In this document: one piece after another, positions 41,487 to 50,979 of the stretch
Layout: every line of letters begins with the position of its first letter
Numbering within the stretch: the stretch's first letter is position 1
Assembly (NCBI GenBank): GCA_004552485.1
Contig: SFOH01000001.1
Location: 62,001 to 126,000, forward strand
Reading direction: 5' to 3'
DNA: 64,000 bases
Origin: Bacteroidales bacterium
GTDB taxonomy: Bacteria; Bacteroidota; Bacteroidia; Bacteroidales; Muribaculaceae
Position numbers and translations under genes: made by a program
Notes under the pieces: generated by a model
Told to the model about the DNA's origin: nothing
Databases searched by the model: none
What the model saw: the letters and a program-made list of their open reading frames with translations, nothing else

Positions 41487-42667
41487 ATCTTGATATAAAT
41501 TTTGTTTTTATAAAGGAAGTATCCGGGAATCCAGATTAAGACAACGAATGCGAGGGCAAAGAACAGCGAGCCCAGCGTGGGGTCGCCGCCGGCAAGCGGT
41601 GTCCACACGGCGTTGTAGAACCATCCGGCCACGCTGATCATGCCGTCGCGGGCGGCCTCGCCCGAGTACGGCACCTTGATGCAGCCGAGGACAATGCTCA
41701 TCACCGCGCCAAGCACATACATGAACAGCGGGTTGATGCCGAAGGCCTCGAAGAACTTGCACCAGCGCTTGTAGCCCTTGATGTCGATGATCCAGATGAG
41801 CAGGCCGAGGAACAGCGACGCCAGACCGCAGGTGGTCAGCACGAACGTCGGGCTCCAGATTTTCTTGTTGATGGGCACTCCGTAGCTGAGCAGGAAGCCC
41901 GTGAAGGTGAGGATCGTACCCACGATGAACAGTTTGTTGATGCGCAGGTTGTTGTCCTTTGTCGACAGAATCAGACCGCCGCACATAAAGCCGATGAGCA
42001 TGTGGGCGATGGAGGGGAGTGTTGAGAGGATGCCCTCCGGGTCAAAGGCCAGCCGCTGGCCGTCGACAGTCTCGTGATACATGTGGTCCTCGCCGAGGAC
42101 GGCGTTGTCGAGGCGGGCGATGATGCTCTGCTCGGAGAACTCAAGGCCGTTGCCTATGAGCAGCAGCACGGTGTAGAGCACGAGCATGCCGAAGATGAAC
42201 CACGGCAGCATCTTGCGGCCCACGCCTAACGCTATCAGCGAGCCCAGGCCATAGCACAGGGCCAGACGCGGCATAACGCCGAGGATGCGGATTTGGTCAA
42301 AGTTGCACATCGCCTCCCACACCCCCTTCTCAGGGATGCCGCGCAGGAATTTGCCAAACCATGCGACTCCGAGGCCGATGGCAAAGATGACGATGGTGCG
42401 CACCAGAATCTTGCGGCAGCACTGCCACGAGAGGCGGAACTCGAACTTGCGCAGCGAGAAGTAGGTGGAGATACCCATGATGAACATGAAGAACGGAAAC
42501 ACCAGGTCGGTGGGTGTCAGGCCGTCCCATGAGGCGTGCTCCAGAGGTGGATAGATGTGGCTCCATGAGCCCGGATTGTTCACCAGAATCATTCCCGCGA
42601 TGGTGATGCCGCGGAGAATGTCCAGCGCCAACAGGCGTGAGGGGCGTTTTTTCTCTGTATGTTCCAT
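41483..42667 (-). CDS. murT: DUF5009 / HGSNAT-like membrane protein, probable MurNAc transporter MurT
   Basis: A polytopic inner-membrane protein of 394 residues with about ten to eleven hydrophobic helices. The N-terminal LDILRGITIAGMILVNNPG and GLTPTDLVFPFFMFIMG are typical of the COG4299 acyltransferase-like family. In Tannerella forsythia a protein of this position was reported to import MurNAc. Homology alone would suggest heparan-alpha-glucosaminide acetyltransferase-like activity. Coupling to murK and murQ favours MurNAc uptake (inference). ATG 42667 is preferred over a TTG at 42673. Confidence 0.82.
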   Translation of the reverse strand: MEHTEKKRPSRLLALDILRGITIAGMILVNNPGSWSHIYPPLEHASWDGLTPTDLVFPFFMFIMGISTYFSLRKFEFRLSWQCCRKILVRTIVIFAIGLGVAWFGKFLRGIPEKGVWEAMCNFDQIRILGVMPRLALCYGLGSLIALGVGRKMLPWFIFGMLVLYTVLLLIGNGLEFSEQSIIARLDNAVLGEDHMYHETVDGQRLAFDPEGILSTLPSIAHMLIGFMCGGLILSTKDNNLRINKLFIVGTILTFTGFLLSYGVPINKKIWSPTFVLTTCGLASLFLGLLIWIIDIKGYKRWCKFFEAFGINPLFMYVLGAVMSIVLGCIKVPYSGEAARDGMISVAGWFYNAVWTPLAGGDPTLGSLFFALAFVVLIWIPGYFLYKNKIYIKI

Positions 42668-42771
42668 AAGCAATGATTAGAGGCTTTTCAGAGAGGTTCT
42701 TTGTGGATTAATAATTACAGATTACAGGATAGATTCTCAAAGTGGTTTATTATCAAGAGTATTTTGAATGT

Positions 42772-45582
42772 TTACTCGGCCGGACCGGCTGGACGCGGGG
42801 TCGTCACCTCGTCCACGAGATAAGCGATTGACTTATAGTTGACACCGCTGTTGGTGGTGAGACCGATTTCGCAGGTGCGCGAGTTGGAGAAACCGCGCGC
42901 CACGCCGGCCACTTGCAGCTGAGGTTTGAGTTTGCGCAGAGCCCAGCGGTTGAGTTCGGGCACCATGAAGCCCTTGTCGCCGGCAAAGCCGCAGCATCCC
43001 ACCTCGGAGGGCACCACCACGTTCTTCGAGCAGCGCGAGGCCAGGCCGATGATGGTGGAAGCCAGGCCCATGCGGCGCGTCGAGCATGTCACGTGAACAG
43101 CCACGGTCTCTGCGGTGGGTTTGAAGTTGAGGTAGGGCACCAGGAACGTCGAGATAAACTCGGCTGGTTCGTAGAGCTTCATCGAGTGGATGTGGTCGCG
43201 CATGCGGTGCAGGCACGGGCTCTGGTCGCAGAGCACGGGGATGCGGCCGTCTTCCGAGGCTTCGAGCAGCGCCTTCTCCAGCTCGGCGGTCTTGGCGTCG
43301 GCGATGTCGGGCATACCTTTGCTCTCCCATATCATGCCGCAGCACAGGCCCTTCATGTTGCGCGGGAAAATCACCTCATAGCCGGCCTTGTTGCACAGGC
43401 GCGTCATCACCTTGACCAGGCTCTCCACTTTCTCGCCTTTTTCGGCAGTGGGGCCCATGGTCTGGTTGATGCACGAGGGGAAGTAGACCACCTTGCGGGG
43501 CAGCGACGGCTGATTGACCTTGACGTCAGCGGCGCCGGGCAGAGCGGACGACCACAGGGGCACGCCGCAGTGGTTGAGGCCGCGGCCGATGGCGTCGACG
43601 GCCTTGTTGCCGATGACGGCGCGCACGCCGTTAGCCATGCTGAGCACCGGACGCAGCGTGCTCTCGATGCCCGAGAGATGCTTCGCAGCCCAGGCGCCGG
43701 TCTTGTAGCCCATCGAGCCCTTCGGCAGAGCTTTCTCGCGGAGGTCGTGGATGAGGTCGGCGGTGTTAATCTTCATGGGGCACGAGGTGGAGCACAGTCC
43801 GTCGCCGGCGCAGGTCTCGTTGCCGTAATATTTGAAGCCCTTCTCAAGCGACTTCAGCAGCTTCGGGTTGCGGCCCGACGAGCGCAGGTACGAAATCTCG
43901 CGCTGCGAGGCGATGCGCTGACGTGCCGACAGCGTGAAGCCGCATGACACGCAGTTAACCTCGCAGAAGCCGCATTCGATGCACTTGTCGACGTGCGGGT
44001 CGGTCAGCGGCAGATGCTTGATGTTGCGGATATAGCACTCGGGGTCGTCGTTGAAGATGACGCCGGGATTGAGGATGCCCTGCGGGTCCATGGCGTCCTT
44101 GAGGCGGCGCATCATGGCGAAGGCTTTGCTTCCCCACTCTTTCTCGACGAACGGCGCCATGTTGCGGCCCGTGCCGTGCTCGGCTTTCAGCGAGCCGTGA
44201 TATTTGTCGACGACGAGGCGCTCGATTTCGAGCATCAGGTGCTTGTAGCGCTCGATGTCGGCCTCGGTCTCGAACGACTGGGCGATGACGAAGTGGTAGT
44301 TGCCCTCCAGGGCATGGCCGTAGATGCAGGCGTCGTCGTATCCGCAGTCCTCGAGGAGCTGTGCCAGCTCGCAGGTGGCGTTGGGCAGGTCGTCGATATG
44401 GAAAGCCACGTCCTCGATGAGCACCGTTGTGCCCGGCGCGCGCGTGCCGCCGACGGCGGGGAAGATGCCGGAGCGGATGGCCCACCACGGCCCGTAAACG
44501 GCCGGGTCAGACGTGAACAGTATGTCTTTCTTGAATGTGTCGAAGGCTGAGAGCACTTCTTTGATGCCGCGAATCTGAGCATCCAGTTCCTCCTGCGTGT
44601 CGGCCTTGGTGTCCATGAGCAGGGCGGTCAGCGAGTCGCCGGTTATGTCGTTGCACGACGAGAGGCTCTTCTTGTCGAGCATCTCGCAGCTGTCCACAAG
44701 GCCGCTCTTCTTGAGAGCCACGACGGCGCGGCTGGCCTCGTACATCTCGCGGAAGTAGACCATCGACGAGGCCACGAACGGTTTGATGGGCGCCGTACGG
44801 CAGGTGATGGAAGCCAGGAAGCCAAGCGTGCCCTCCGAGCCGACCATGCAGTGGGCGATGATGTCGAACGGATTCTCGTAGGCGATGAACGGGCGCAGGT
44901 TCAGGCCCGTCACGTTCTTGATGCGGTATTTCTTTTCGATGAGGTTATAGAGCTCGCGGTCGTTGTGAATCTCCTCGCGGATGGCCTCGATCTCGGTGAG
45001 CACCTCGGGGTGTGACTCGGCGAAAGCCTCGCGCGAGCGGGCGTCGCCGGTGTTGAGCAGCGTGCCGTCGGCGAGCACGATGCGCACGGAGCGAAGGATG
45101 CGGTCGGAGTTGGCGTGTGTGCCGCAGTTCATGCCCGATGCATTGTTGATGACGATGCCGCCGACCATGGCCGAGTTCTTGGAGGCGGGGTCGGGCTCGA
45201 AGAAGCGTCCGTAGGGCTTCAGCAGCTCGTTGACGCGAGCGCCGACAATGCCGGGCTCGAGGGTGATGACCGAGGCGTCGTCGTTAAACTCATAATTCTC
45301 CCAGTTCTTGCCGGCCACGAGAAGCACGGAGTCGGAGATGGCCTGACCGGACAGCGAGGTTCCGGCGGCGCGGAAGGTTACGGGCACGCGATGAGCCGTG
45401 GCGGCACGAAGCACCTGCTGCACCTCGCGAACATTGCGCGAACGGACAACAACCTGCGGCACAAGGCGATAGAAACCGGCATCTGTGCCCCAGGCAAGGC
45501 AGCGCAGGTCGTCGGTGTAGATACGGTCTTTCGACACGTATTGCTTTATATTTCTTAGGAATTCAGTGGTATTGGGCTTCAC
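42772..45582 (-). CDS. FAD-linked oxidase fused to 4Fe-4S/CCG domains, probable D-lactate dehydrogenase
   Basis: A large fused dehydrogenase of the D-lactate/glycolate type. I prefer the GTG start at 45582 (VKPNTTEFLRNI), giving 936 residues; an ATG at 45660 would add 26. FAD_binding_4 is near 50-260 (PVTFRAAGTSLSGQA, GGIVINNASGMNCGTHAN), then FAD-oxidase C. Ferredoxin-like cysteines CIECGFCEVNC and CAGDGLCSTSCP lie near 560-640. Two CCG domains follow (LCCGMIW and GCCGFAGD). Electrons would pass to quinone. Lying directly upstream of murT-murK-murQ, it is well placed to oxidise the D-lactate released by MurQ. Confidence 0.88.
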   Translation of the reverse strand: MKPNTTEFLRNIKQYVSKDRIYTDDLRCLAWGTDAGFYRLVPQVVVRSRNVREVQQVLRAATAHRVPVTFRAAGTSLSGQAISDSVLLVAGKNWENYEFNDDASVITLEPGIVGARVNELLKPYGRFFEPDPASKNSAMVGGIVINNASGMNCGTHANSDRILRSVRIVLADGTLLNTGDARSREAFAESHPEVLTEIEAIREEIHNDRELYNLIEKKYRIKNVTGLNLRPFIAYENPFDIIAHCMVGSEGTLGFLASITCRTAPIKPFVASSMVYFREMYEASRAVVALKKSGLVDSCEMLDKKSLSSCNDITGDSLTALLMDTKADTQEELDAQIRGIKEVLSAFDTFKKDILFTSDPAVYGPWWAIRSGIFPAVGGTRAPGTTVLIEDVAFHIDDLPNATCELAQLLEDCGYDDACIYGHALEGNYHFVIAQSFETEADIERYKHLMLEIERLVVDKYHGSLKAEHGTGRNMAPFVEKEWGSKAFAMMRRLKDAMDPQGILNPGVIFNDDPECYIRNIKHLPLTDPHVDKCIECGFCEVNCVSCGFTLSARQRIASQREISYLRSSGRNPKLLKSLEKGFKYYGNETCAGDGLCSTSCPMKINTADLIHDLREKALPKGSMGYKTGAWAAKHLSGIESTLRPVLSMANGVRAVIGNKAVDAIGRGLNHCGVPLWSSALPGAADVKVNQPSLPRKVVYFPSCINQTMGPTAEKGEKVESLVKVMTRLCNKAGYEVIFPRNMKGLCCGMIWESKGMPDIADAKTAELEKALLEASEDGRIPVLCDQSPCLHRMRDHIHSMKLYEPAEFISTFLVPYLNFKPTAETVAVHVTCSTRRMGLASTIIGLASRCSKNVVVPSEVGCCGFAGDKGFMVPELNRWALRKLKPQLQVAGVARGFSNSRTCEIGLTTNSGVNYKSIAYLVDEVTTPRPAGPAE

Positions 45583-45695
45583 GGACCTTGGAGAATTAAG
45601 AATTGTGATGAATGATGGTGGTTCGAAGAGAGAGAGCTGAAAGTCTGCGGCCCGGGGCACTGTCTGACGGCGCCCCGGACAGCAGCGGTGAGAGT

Positions 45696-46937
45696 TTATT
45701 TCTTATAGATGTGATACTTTTCTGAACGTGCGGCAAAGTCGGCGGCATCCTTGTTCCAGTAGTCGATGATGTCCGCAACCTTGTGGTTCTTGGAGAAACG
45801 CTGGCGAATCTGCTTCGAGCCGGACACCTTGTCAAACATGCTGAAGCGTTTGGGGTTGGCATTTCCGGTCTTAAAGGTGGCCTTGTCGGGATACATATCG
45901 GCGAGCTCCTGCATGACGTAGAACTGAGTCAGCGAGAGCGGAGCGATGTCCTTGTTGGTGATGTACACCTCCACACCCTGAAGATTCTCGCCCTGGCCAA
46001 CTGAGTAGAAGGGTTTGACGTGGATGGGACGGAACATGAGGCCGGGGAGGTTCAGAGCGTTCAGACGTTGAGCCAGTTTCTCGGCGTCGACCCACTGTGC
46101 GCAGAAAAGTTTGAAAGGCTCGGTGTAGCCCACGCCGATCGACATATAGCCCAGTTCACCAAGGATGCCGGACACGGGATAGTACTCGGCAATCTCGGGC
46201 GAGGGAATGTGGGGCGAAGGGAGCACCCAGGGCATGCCGGTCTCGCGGAAGCTCATGTTGCGCTTGTATCCGTCCATGGGCACCACGGTGAGTTTCACCT
46301 TCTTGCCGCCCTTGAGGATGCCTTCCTCGTTGAGATACTGAGCCAGCTCGCCGGGAGTCATACCGTACAGGTAAGGGATGGGGAACTGCGACACGAACGA
46401 GATGCAGTCGGGCTCAGTCAAGTTGCCCTCGATTTTGTCGCCGAGGGGATTGGGACGGTCAAGGACCATGAACTCCTTGCCGAGTTCGGCGCAGACATCC
46501 ATGGCCTCACCCATCGTGGAGATGAATGTGTAGGAACGACAGCCGATGTCCTGAATGTCATAGACGAGGACGTCCACATCCTTGAGCATCTCGGCGGTCG
46601 GACGTCGGGTCTTGCCGTAGATCGAGTAGACGGGCACGCCGGTGGCGGGGTCGGTCATATTGTCCACATGGTCGCCGGCATGAACGTCGCCGCGCACGCC
46701 GTGCTCGGGGGCAAAGAGAGCCGTGAGTTTCACACCGGGAGCCTCGTGGAGGATGTCCACGGTGCTCTTCAGGTTGTTGTCGACGCCGGTGGGATTTGTG
46801 ATGAGGCCCACACGTTTGCCCTGCAGGCTCTTGAAGCCGCCGTCACGGAGCACCTCCACGCCCGGCTTCACGTGAGCCGACAGGCTCACGCTCACCAGGG
46901 CGGCGGCGGCAATGGTCAGTATGGTTCTGAGTTTCAT
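45696..46937 (-). CDS. namZ: exo-beta-N-acetylmuramidase NamZ family (DUF1343)
   Basis: It releases terminal MurNAc from the non-reducing end of peptidoglycan glycan chains. The 413-residue product has a signal peptide (cleavage near SLSA-H), so it is periplasmic or lipid-free secreted. Family hallmarks include LFAPEHGVRGDVHAGD (near 78), VYDIQDIGCRSYTFISTM and LDRPNPLGDKIEGN. The family was named from a Bacillus enzyme, and homologues occur in Bacteroidetes salvage loci. It would supply MurNAc for MurT/MurK. The gap to the dehydrogenase is 113 bp. Confidence 0.92.
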   Translation of the reverse strand: MKLRTILTIAAAALVSVSLSAHVKPGVEVLRDGGFKSLQGKRVGLITNPTGVDNNLKSTVDILHEAPGVKLTALFAPEHGVRGDVHAGDHVDNMTDPATGVPVYSIYGKTRRPTAEMLKDVDVLVYDIQDIGCRSYTFISTMGEAMDVCAELGKEFMVLDRPNPLGDKIEGNLTEPDCISFVSQFPIPYLYGMTPGELAQYLNEEGILKGGKKVKLTVVPMDGYKRNMSFRETGMPWVLPSPHIPSPEIAEYYPVSGILGELGYMSIGVGYTEPFKLFCAQWVDAEKLAQRLNALNLPGLMFRPIHVKPFYSVGQGENLQGVEVYITNKDIAPLSLTQFYVMQELADMYPDKATFKTGNANPKRFSMFDKVSGSKQIRQRFSKNHKVADIIDYWNKDAADFAARSEKYHIYKK

Positions 46938-46990
46938 TGCTTTTGAAAAAACGTTTGCTTGTTTAGTTGCTTTGCGTTAGAGACTCATTA

Positions 46991-48361
46991 TTATTTCTTC
47001 TCGGCAACTTCCTTGTGCTTGGCGCCGTATTCGGGGTTGATGTGCGGACGCACGAGGAATGTCACAGTCCATGTGGCCAGGTTGCAGCCCAGCACCCAAA
47101 GGAAGAAGCCCTTGTAGGAGCCGCCGAAGACACTCTCCAGAATCCAGCCGGCAACCATGCCGGGGAGCATCATACCCAGGGCCATGAAGGCGGTGCAGAT
47201 GGCGTAGTGAGATGTCTTGTACGGGCCCTCGGCGAAGTACATCATGAAGAGCATGAAGGCGGTGAAGCCGAAGCCGTAGGCGAACTGCTCGAGGATGATG
47301 CAGCACCAGGTGATGATCTTGCCGGAGAGGAGTGAATAGTCGGGCTGAATGTTCGACAGAACAATGTAGGCCACGCAGTTCAGCGAGGTAGCCAGCGCCA
47401 TGGGCCAGATCCACTTGCGCAGACCGCCCTGAGCGGCGCAGATACCGCCGATGATGCCGCCGATGGTGAGGCCCACGATGGCCAGCACGCCATAGGCGAA
47501 GCCCACCTCGGTCTGAGTCATGCCCAGACCACCCTCATTGACGGGAGCGAGCAGGAACACCTGGCAGAGCTTAACGACCTGTGCCTCGGGCAGACGGTAG
47601 AGAAGCATGAACAGGATAGCCAACCACACATATTTCTTCTTGAAGAAGGTCACGAACGAACCGGCGAATTCGCGTCCGATCATGCCGATTGACTTCTTCT
47701 CGCCGCTGTCGGAGCCAACGGGTTTGTCGGCAGCGGGATAAGGCAGGATGAAGAGGTGATAGACAAACACCAGAGCAAAGAATGCCGAGCAACCGATGAT
47801 GGTGTACTGCCATGCGAGCGACACGCTGCCGGTAGCAGAGGTCAGAGCGCCGGCGATCATCACCAAACCGCCCTGGCCGAAGACACTGGCGCAGCGGTAG
47901 AAGGTTGAGCGGATGCCGACAAACAGCGACTGCTGGTTGGTGTTCAGCGCAATCATGTAGAAACCGTCGGAGGCGATGTCGTGAGTGGCCGAGCAGAAAG
48001 CTGTGATGAAGTAGAAGAAGAGGCAGAGCATGAATGCCGAGGTGGGCACGCCGGCGGCGATTTCCTTGGCATCAGGCAGAGGCAGGGTGAAGGCAATGGC
48101 GGCGAGGCCGATGGCCACGCACAGCTGCATGACTACGGTCCACCAGCGTTTTGTTCTGATGATGTCCACAATGGGGCCCCAGAAGGGTTTGATGACCCAG
48201 GGGAGATAGAGCCAGCCGGTGTAGAGCGTGGCGTCGGTTTTGCTCATACCCATCTGGGTAAAGAGCACCATGGTAACCATGTTTATGAAAATAAACGGGA
48301 TACCCTGTGCGAAGTACAGCGTGGGAATCCAGGCCCACGGGTTGCGCGTTGTTGCTTTCAT
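46991..48361 (-). CDS. ampG: AmpG-like muropeptide permease (MFS)
   Basis: An inner-membrane importer predicted to bring anhydro-muropeptides into the cytoplasm. The 456-residue product has about twelve hydrophobic helices. The N-terminal WIPTLYFAQGIPFIFINMVT and LYTGWLYLPWVIKPFWGPIVD are typical of AmpG-type MFS proteins, as is the helix-4 segment ATHDIASDGFYM. It is followed after 53 bp by namZ. Substrate range is inferred from family and context. Confidence 0.9.
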   Translation of the reverse strand: MKATTRNPWAWIPTLYFAQGIPFIFINMVTMVLFTQMGMSKTDATLYTGWLYLPWVIKPFWGPIVDIIRTKRWWTVVMQLCVAIGLAAIAFTLPLPDAKEIAAGVPTSAFMLCLFFYFITAFCSATHDIASDGFYMIALNTNQQSLFVGIRSTFYRCASVFGQGGLVMIAGALTSATGSVSLAWQYTIIGCSAFFALVFVYHLFILPYPAADKPVGSDSGEKKSIGMIGREFAGSFVTFFKKKYVWLAILFMLLYRLPEAQVVKLCQVFLLAPVNEGGLGMTQTEVGFAYGVLAIVGLTIGGIIGGICAAQGGLRKWIWPMALATSLNCVAYIVLSNIQPDYSLLSGKIITWCCIILEQFAYGFGFTAFMLFMMYFAEGPYKTSHYAICTAFMALGMMLPGMVAGWILESVFGGSYKGFFLWVLGCNLATWTVTFLVRPHINPEYGAKHKEVAEKK

Positions 48362-48474
48362 TGATTATTGATTGGTTGTTGTTATTTGTCTTTTTAAGGT
48401 TGTCGGCCGGGGCCGGCCGGCGTTCTGATTCCGGGCCTTGCGCGCGTATGCGGGACGGCCGCGGGGCGATAGCT

Positions 48475-49791
48475 TTACTTGTAATAGTCCTTCAGCTCGG
48501 CCGAGGGGAAGTAGTGGTTGAGGATTTGCTGGTAGGAGTAGCCACGGGCGCCCATGACGGCGGCGCCGATCTGGCAGAGGCCCACGCCATGACCCCATCC
48601 GGCACCGCGAAGGGTGAAGGCGGCGGGAACGCCGTCGGCGCCGATGTCGTGGCGCTCGACGGTGAAGGCCGAGCTGTAGAGGTGGCTCTTCGACAGCGTG
48701 CGGCGTATCTCCAGCTCCTTGCCGATGACCATGGTGCGTTTGGTGCCCACAAAGCGCAGGCGCACGAGGCGTCCGGAGGTGCCGCGCTCGAGCGGCTGAA
48801 GGTCGATGATGCGTCCGAAGTCGATGCCGGAGCGCTCTCTGACGAGCTCTGAAATCTGCTCCTGGGTGTAGTGAACCTCCCAGCGGTAGAAGTCCTTGGT
48901 CTCCTGATCGTAGTTGTTGAGCACCTGCGAGAGGATGGCCGGGTCGGCGGTGTTGCAGAAGGCGTCGGGACGTCCCTCGATCCACTTGCAGGCCGTGTCC
49001 TCGCGGCGCAGGTCAGGGAAGTTCTCCTCGTCGGGATTGTCGAGGCGCGCGCGCAGGTAGGTGTAATGCTTGGGCTCCCAGCAGTTCTCGAACTCTTCGA
49101 AGACGCCGCCGCAGCATTTCGAGAAGCGGGCGTCGCAGAGTTCGCCGTCGAACCACAGCACAACGCCGCGCGTAGCGTCGATGGCCTCGGCGACCTTGGG
49201 AGTCGTCTGGCGCGTGACGCCCTGATAGCGCTGGCAGTGGTCGTCGGCACATACGTCGAAGTTCACATGGTCCTCGCGGTCATACCATTTTATGCGCTCC
49301 TCCTCGGTCTCGGTGCATGCGCTGTAAAGCTCGCCGCTGTCGGTGATGCGGTGGTTCTTCACAATCTGCGCCAGCAGCCATGAGCGGGAGATGACGGCAT
49401 GGGCCTTGAGCAGTTCCAGCGAGGCATTGGCGCTCATCTCCGACGAGATAACGCTCTTGAGGTAGTCCTCGACGGGCAGCACATTGATGACGGTCACCTG
49501 ACCGTTCTCCACGATGAACTTTGCGGCGCCGGAGAAGCGCTGGTTTTCGCGGCGCTCCCAGTGGAAGTTCACGCCGATGACCACGTCCTTGATTTCGAAG
49601 ACGCAGCCCTCGGCCGGGGTGAAGACGAGGGGTTCGGTGAAGACGCTGCCCTGCCAGGAGAGGTTTCCGTCGGGGGTGACGGAGATGGTCTGCGGGCCTG
49701 TTACGGCCGTACCGGCCACGTTGTATGAGCCCATGAGAACGATGTCGATGCTCGGGGCTGAGAGAATGCCAACTGAAACTGTAGGTTCCAT
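48475..49791 (-). CDS. SpoIID/LytB domain protein
   Basis: A peptidoglycan-active protein; SpoIID is a lytic transglycosylase for stem-stripped glycan, and LytB relatives stimulate amidases. The 438-residue product has LPVEDYLKSVISSEM near 102, ELLKAHAVISRSW, and a C-terminal GWGHGVGLCQIGAAVMGARG near 390. No classical signal peptide is obvious at the annotated ATG, which is odd for a wall enzyme; the N-terminus is beta-rich. In this locus it could process glycan released by amidases. Confidence 0.88.
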   Translation of the reverse strand: MEPTVSVGILSAPSIDIVLMGSYNVAGTAVTGPQTISVTPDGNLSWQGSVFTEPLVFTPAEGCVFEIKDVVIGVNFHWERRENQRFSGAAKFIVENGQVTVINVLPVEDYLKSVISSEMSANASLELLKAHAVISRSWLLAQIVKNHRITDSGELYSACTETEEERIKWYDREDHVNFDVCADDHCQRYQGVTRQTTPKVAEAIDATRGVVLWFDGELCDARFSKCCGGVFEEFENCWEPKHYTYLRARLDNPDEENFPDLRREDTACKWIEGRPDAFCNTADPAILSQVLNNYDQETKDFYRWEVHYTQEQISELVRERSGIDFGRIIDLQPLERGTSGRLVRLRFVGTKRTMVIGKELEIRRTLSKSHLYSSAFTVERHDIGADGVPAAFTLRGAGWGHGVGLCQIGAAVMGARGYSYQQILNHYFPSAELKDYYK

Positions 49792-49840
49792 GTGAGTGTC
49801 TTTTGGGGTGTGTATAGGGAGTGTATTAAGTTACTGAGGC

Positions 49841-50776
49841 TCAGAGGCGTTCGGCCACGGCGGCAATCTCATCGTTGCTGAGGCAGAGCTCGTCGACGAT
49901 TGTGCGCACCAGGTCGGCATCGAGTTTCACGAAGTCTTTCTCAAGCGGGGTGATGAACACGCCGCCCATGTCGACGGATGCGGGGCTGAGGAGCATCTTG
50001 CCCTCGCCCTCCATGCCGTAGAACGACGGACGGTGCTGTTTGCGGGGAATCACCACGAGGCGCTCGCCGGCGGGGGTGGCATAGCACAGCAGGTTCATCA
50101 TGGGCTCTGTCTCGCCCTCTTTCTGCGGCAGGGCGTCGTAGAGACGTTTGAACAGGCGTGCGCCCTCCTTGTGGTCTTTGGCGTCGACAACAAAGACGTT
50201 GAGGGGCAGGGTGTCGACCAGATAGAGCGTGGCCTCGCCATCCTTGGCAATCTCTTTGAGCTCGGCTTTTTCAAGAGCCGGGGCGATGGTGAGGAAGTCT
50301 GAGTTGCCAGCCTGGAAGTGCATGTGGTCAGGAGCAGATGCGCCGCACTTGGGGCCGTTGTAGAAGACGGTGTACTCGTCCAGCTCGTGTGCCAGGTCCA
50401 TCATGTCTTCGACGCGCTCGTAGATGAGCTGATCGACGTGACGCTGGTCGGGGATGGTGAGATGGCGGGGAAAGATGGGGAAGGGGTTGATGAGGATGAT
50501 GTACTTGCCATCGGGTCCCCACTCTATTCCGCGCTGCACCTCGGGGCGGTTTGCGCCGCAGAGGAAGCACTTGCGCTCCTTCAGGCTCTTGGCGTCGACC
50601 TTGGCCGAGGAGGAAACTATGCGTGCGGGGTTGAACTGCACCTTCACTGTCATGCCGTCGACGTCAAGTTCTTTGACTTTCACCCCCTTCAGGGCCTCGA
50701 AGTTGCCGGCGGCCATGGGCCACTCCTGCAGCTGCTCTTTGATGAATTTATTGATTTGGCTTGATGTTACTGCCAT
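49841..50776 (-). CDS. DUF4922 protein (HIT/GalT-like fold)
   Basis: A cytoplasmic protein of 311 residues, probably a nucleotidyltransferase or phosphorylase of the HIT superfamily. The histidine triad-like HMHFQ (His151, His153, Gln155) and the Cys pair KCFLCGANRP (Cys70, Cys73) resemble galactose-1-phosphate uridylyltransferases. PFPIFPRHLTIPDQRH fits the HIT strand preceding the active site. The function is not established. Presence within the wall-salvage run raises the possibility that it handles a sugar-1-phosphate or nucleotide sugar from recycling (inference). It lies 49 bp upstream of the SpoIID gene. Confidence 0.8.
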   Translation of the reverse strand: MAVTSSQINKFIKEQLQEWPMAAGNFEALKGVKVKELDVDGMTVKVQFNPARIVSSSAKVDAKSLKERKCFLCGANRPEVQRGIEWGPDGKYIILINPFPIFPRHLTIPDQRHVDQLIYERVEDMMDLAHELDEYTVFYNGPKCGASAPDHMHFQAGNSDFLTIAPALEKAELKEIAKDGEATLYLVDTLPLNVFVVDAKDHKEGARLFKRLYDALPQKEGETEPMMNLLCYATPAGERLVVIPRKQHRPSFYGMEGEGKMLLSPASVDMGGVFITPLEKDFVKLDADLVRTIVDELCLSNDEIAAVAERL

Positions 50777-50890
50777 TGTCTGTCTTGCTTTTGAGCGGGC
50801 ATTTCTGTTGGCTTGCGAACACGCTGTATATCAGCTTTTTACAGCTGGCTTCATCGGCGGTGTCCGAGTCGCAGGAATGCCCTCTTTTAT

Positions 50891-50940
50891 AAAAAACGTT
50901 TACTCATACTGCCGCGGAAAGGGGTTTCCGCGGCGGTATG
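50891..50940 (-). terminator. terminator of the glycosyltransferase 2 gene
   Basis: A 16-bp stem with a 4-nt loop (50905-50920 with 50925-50940, one wobble) is followed on the minus strand, after 8 nt, by TTTTTT (50896-50891). It lies 40 bp after the GT2 stop and separates that gene from the DUF4922-to-murQ run. Confidence 0.68.
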
Positions 50941-50979
50941 AGGTTAGATTTTCTTCAGTGCGGGATGCGACGATGATGT

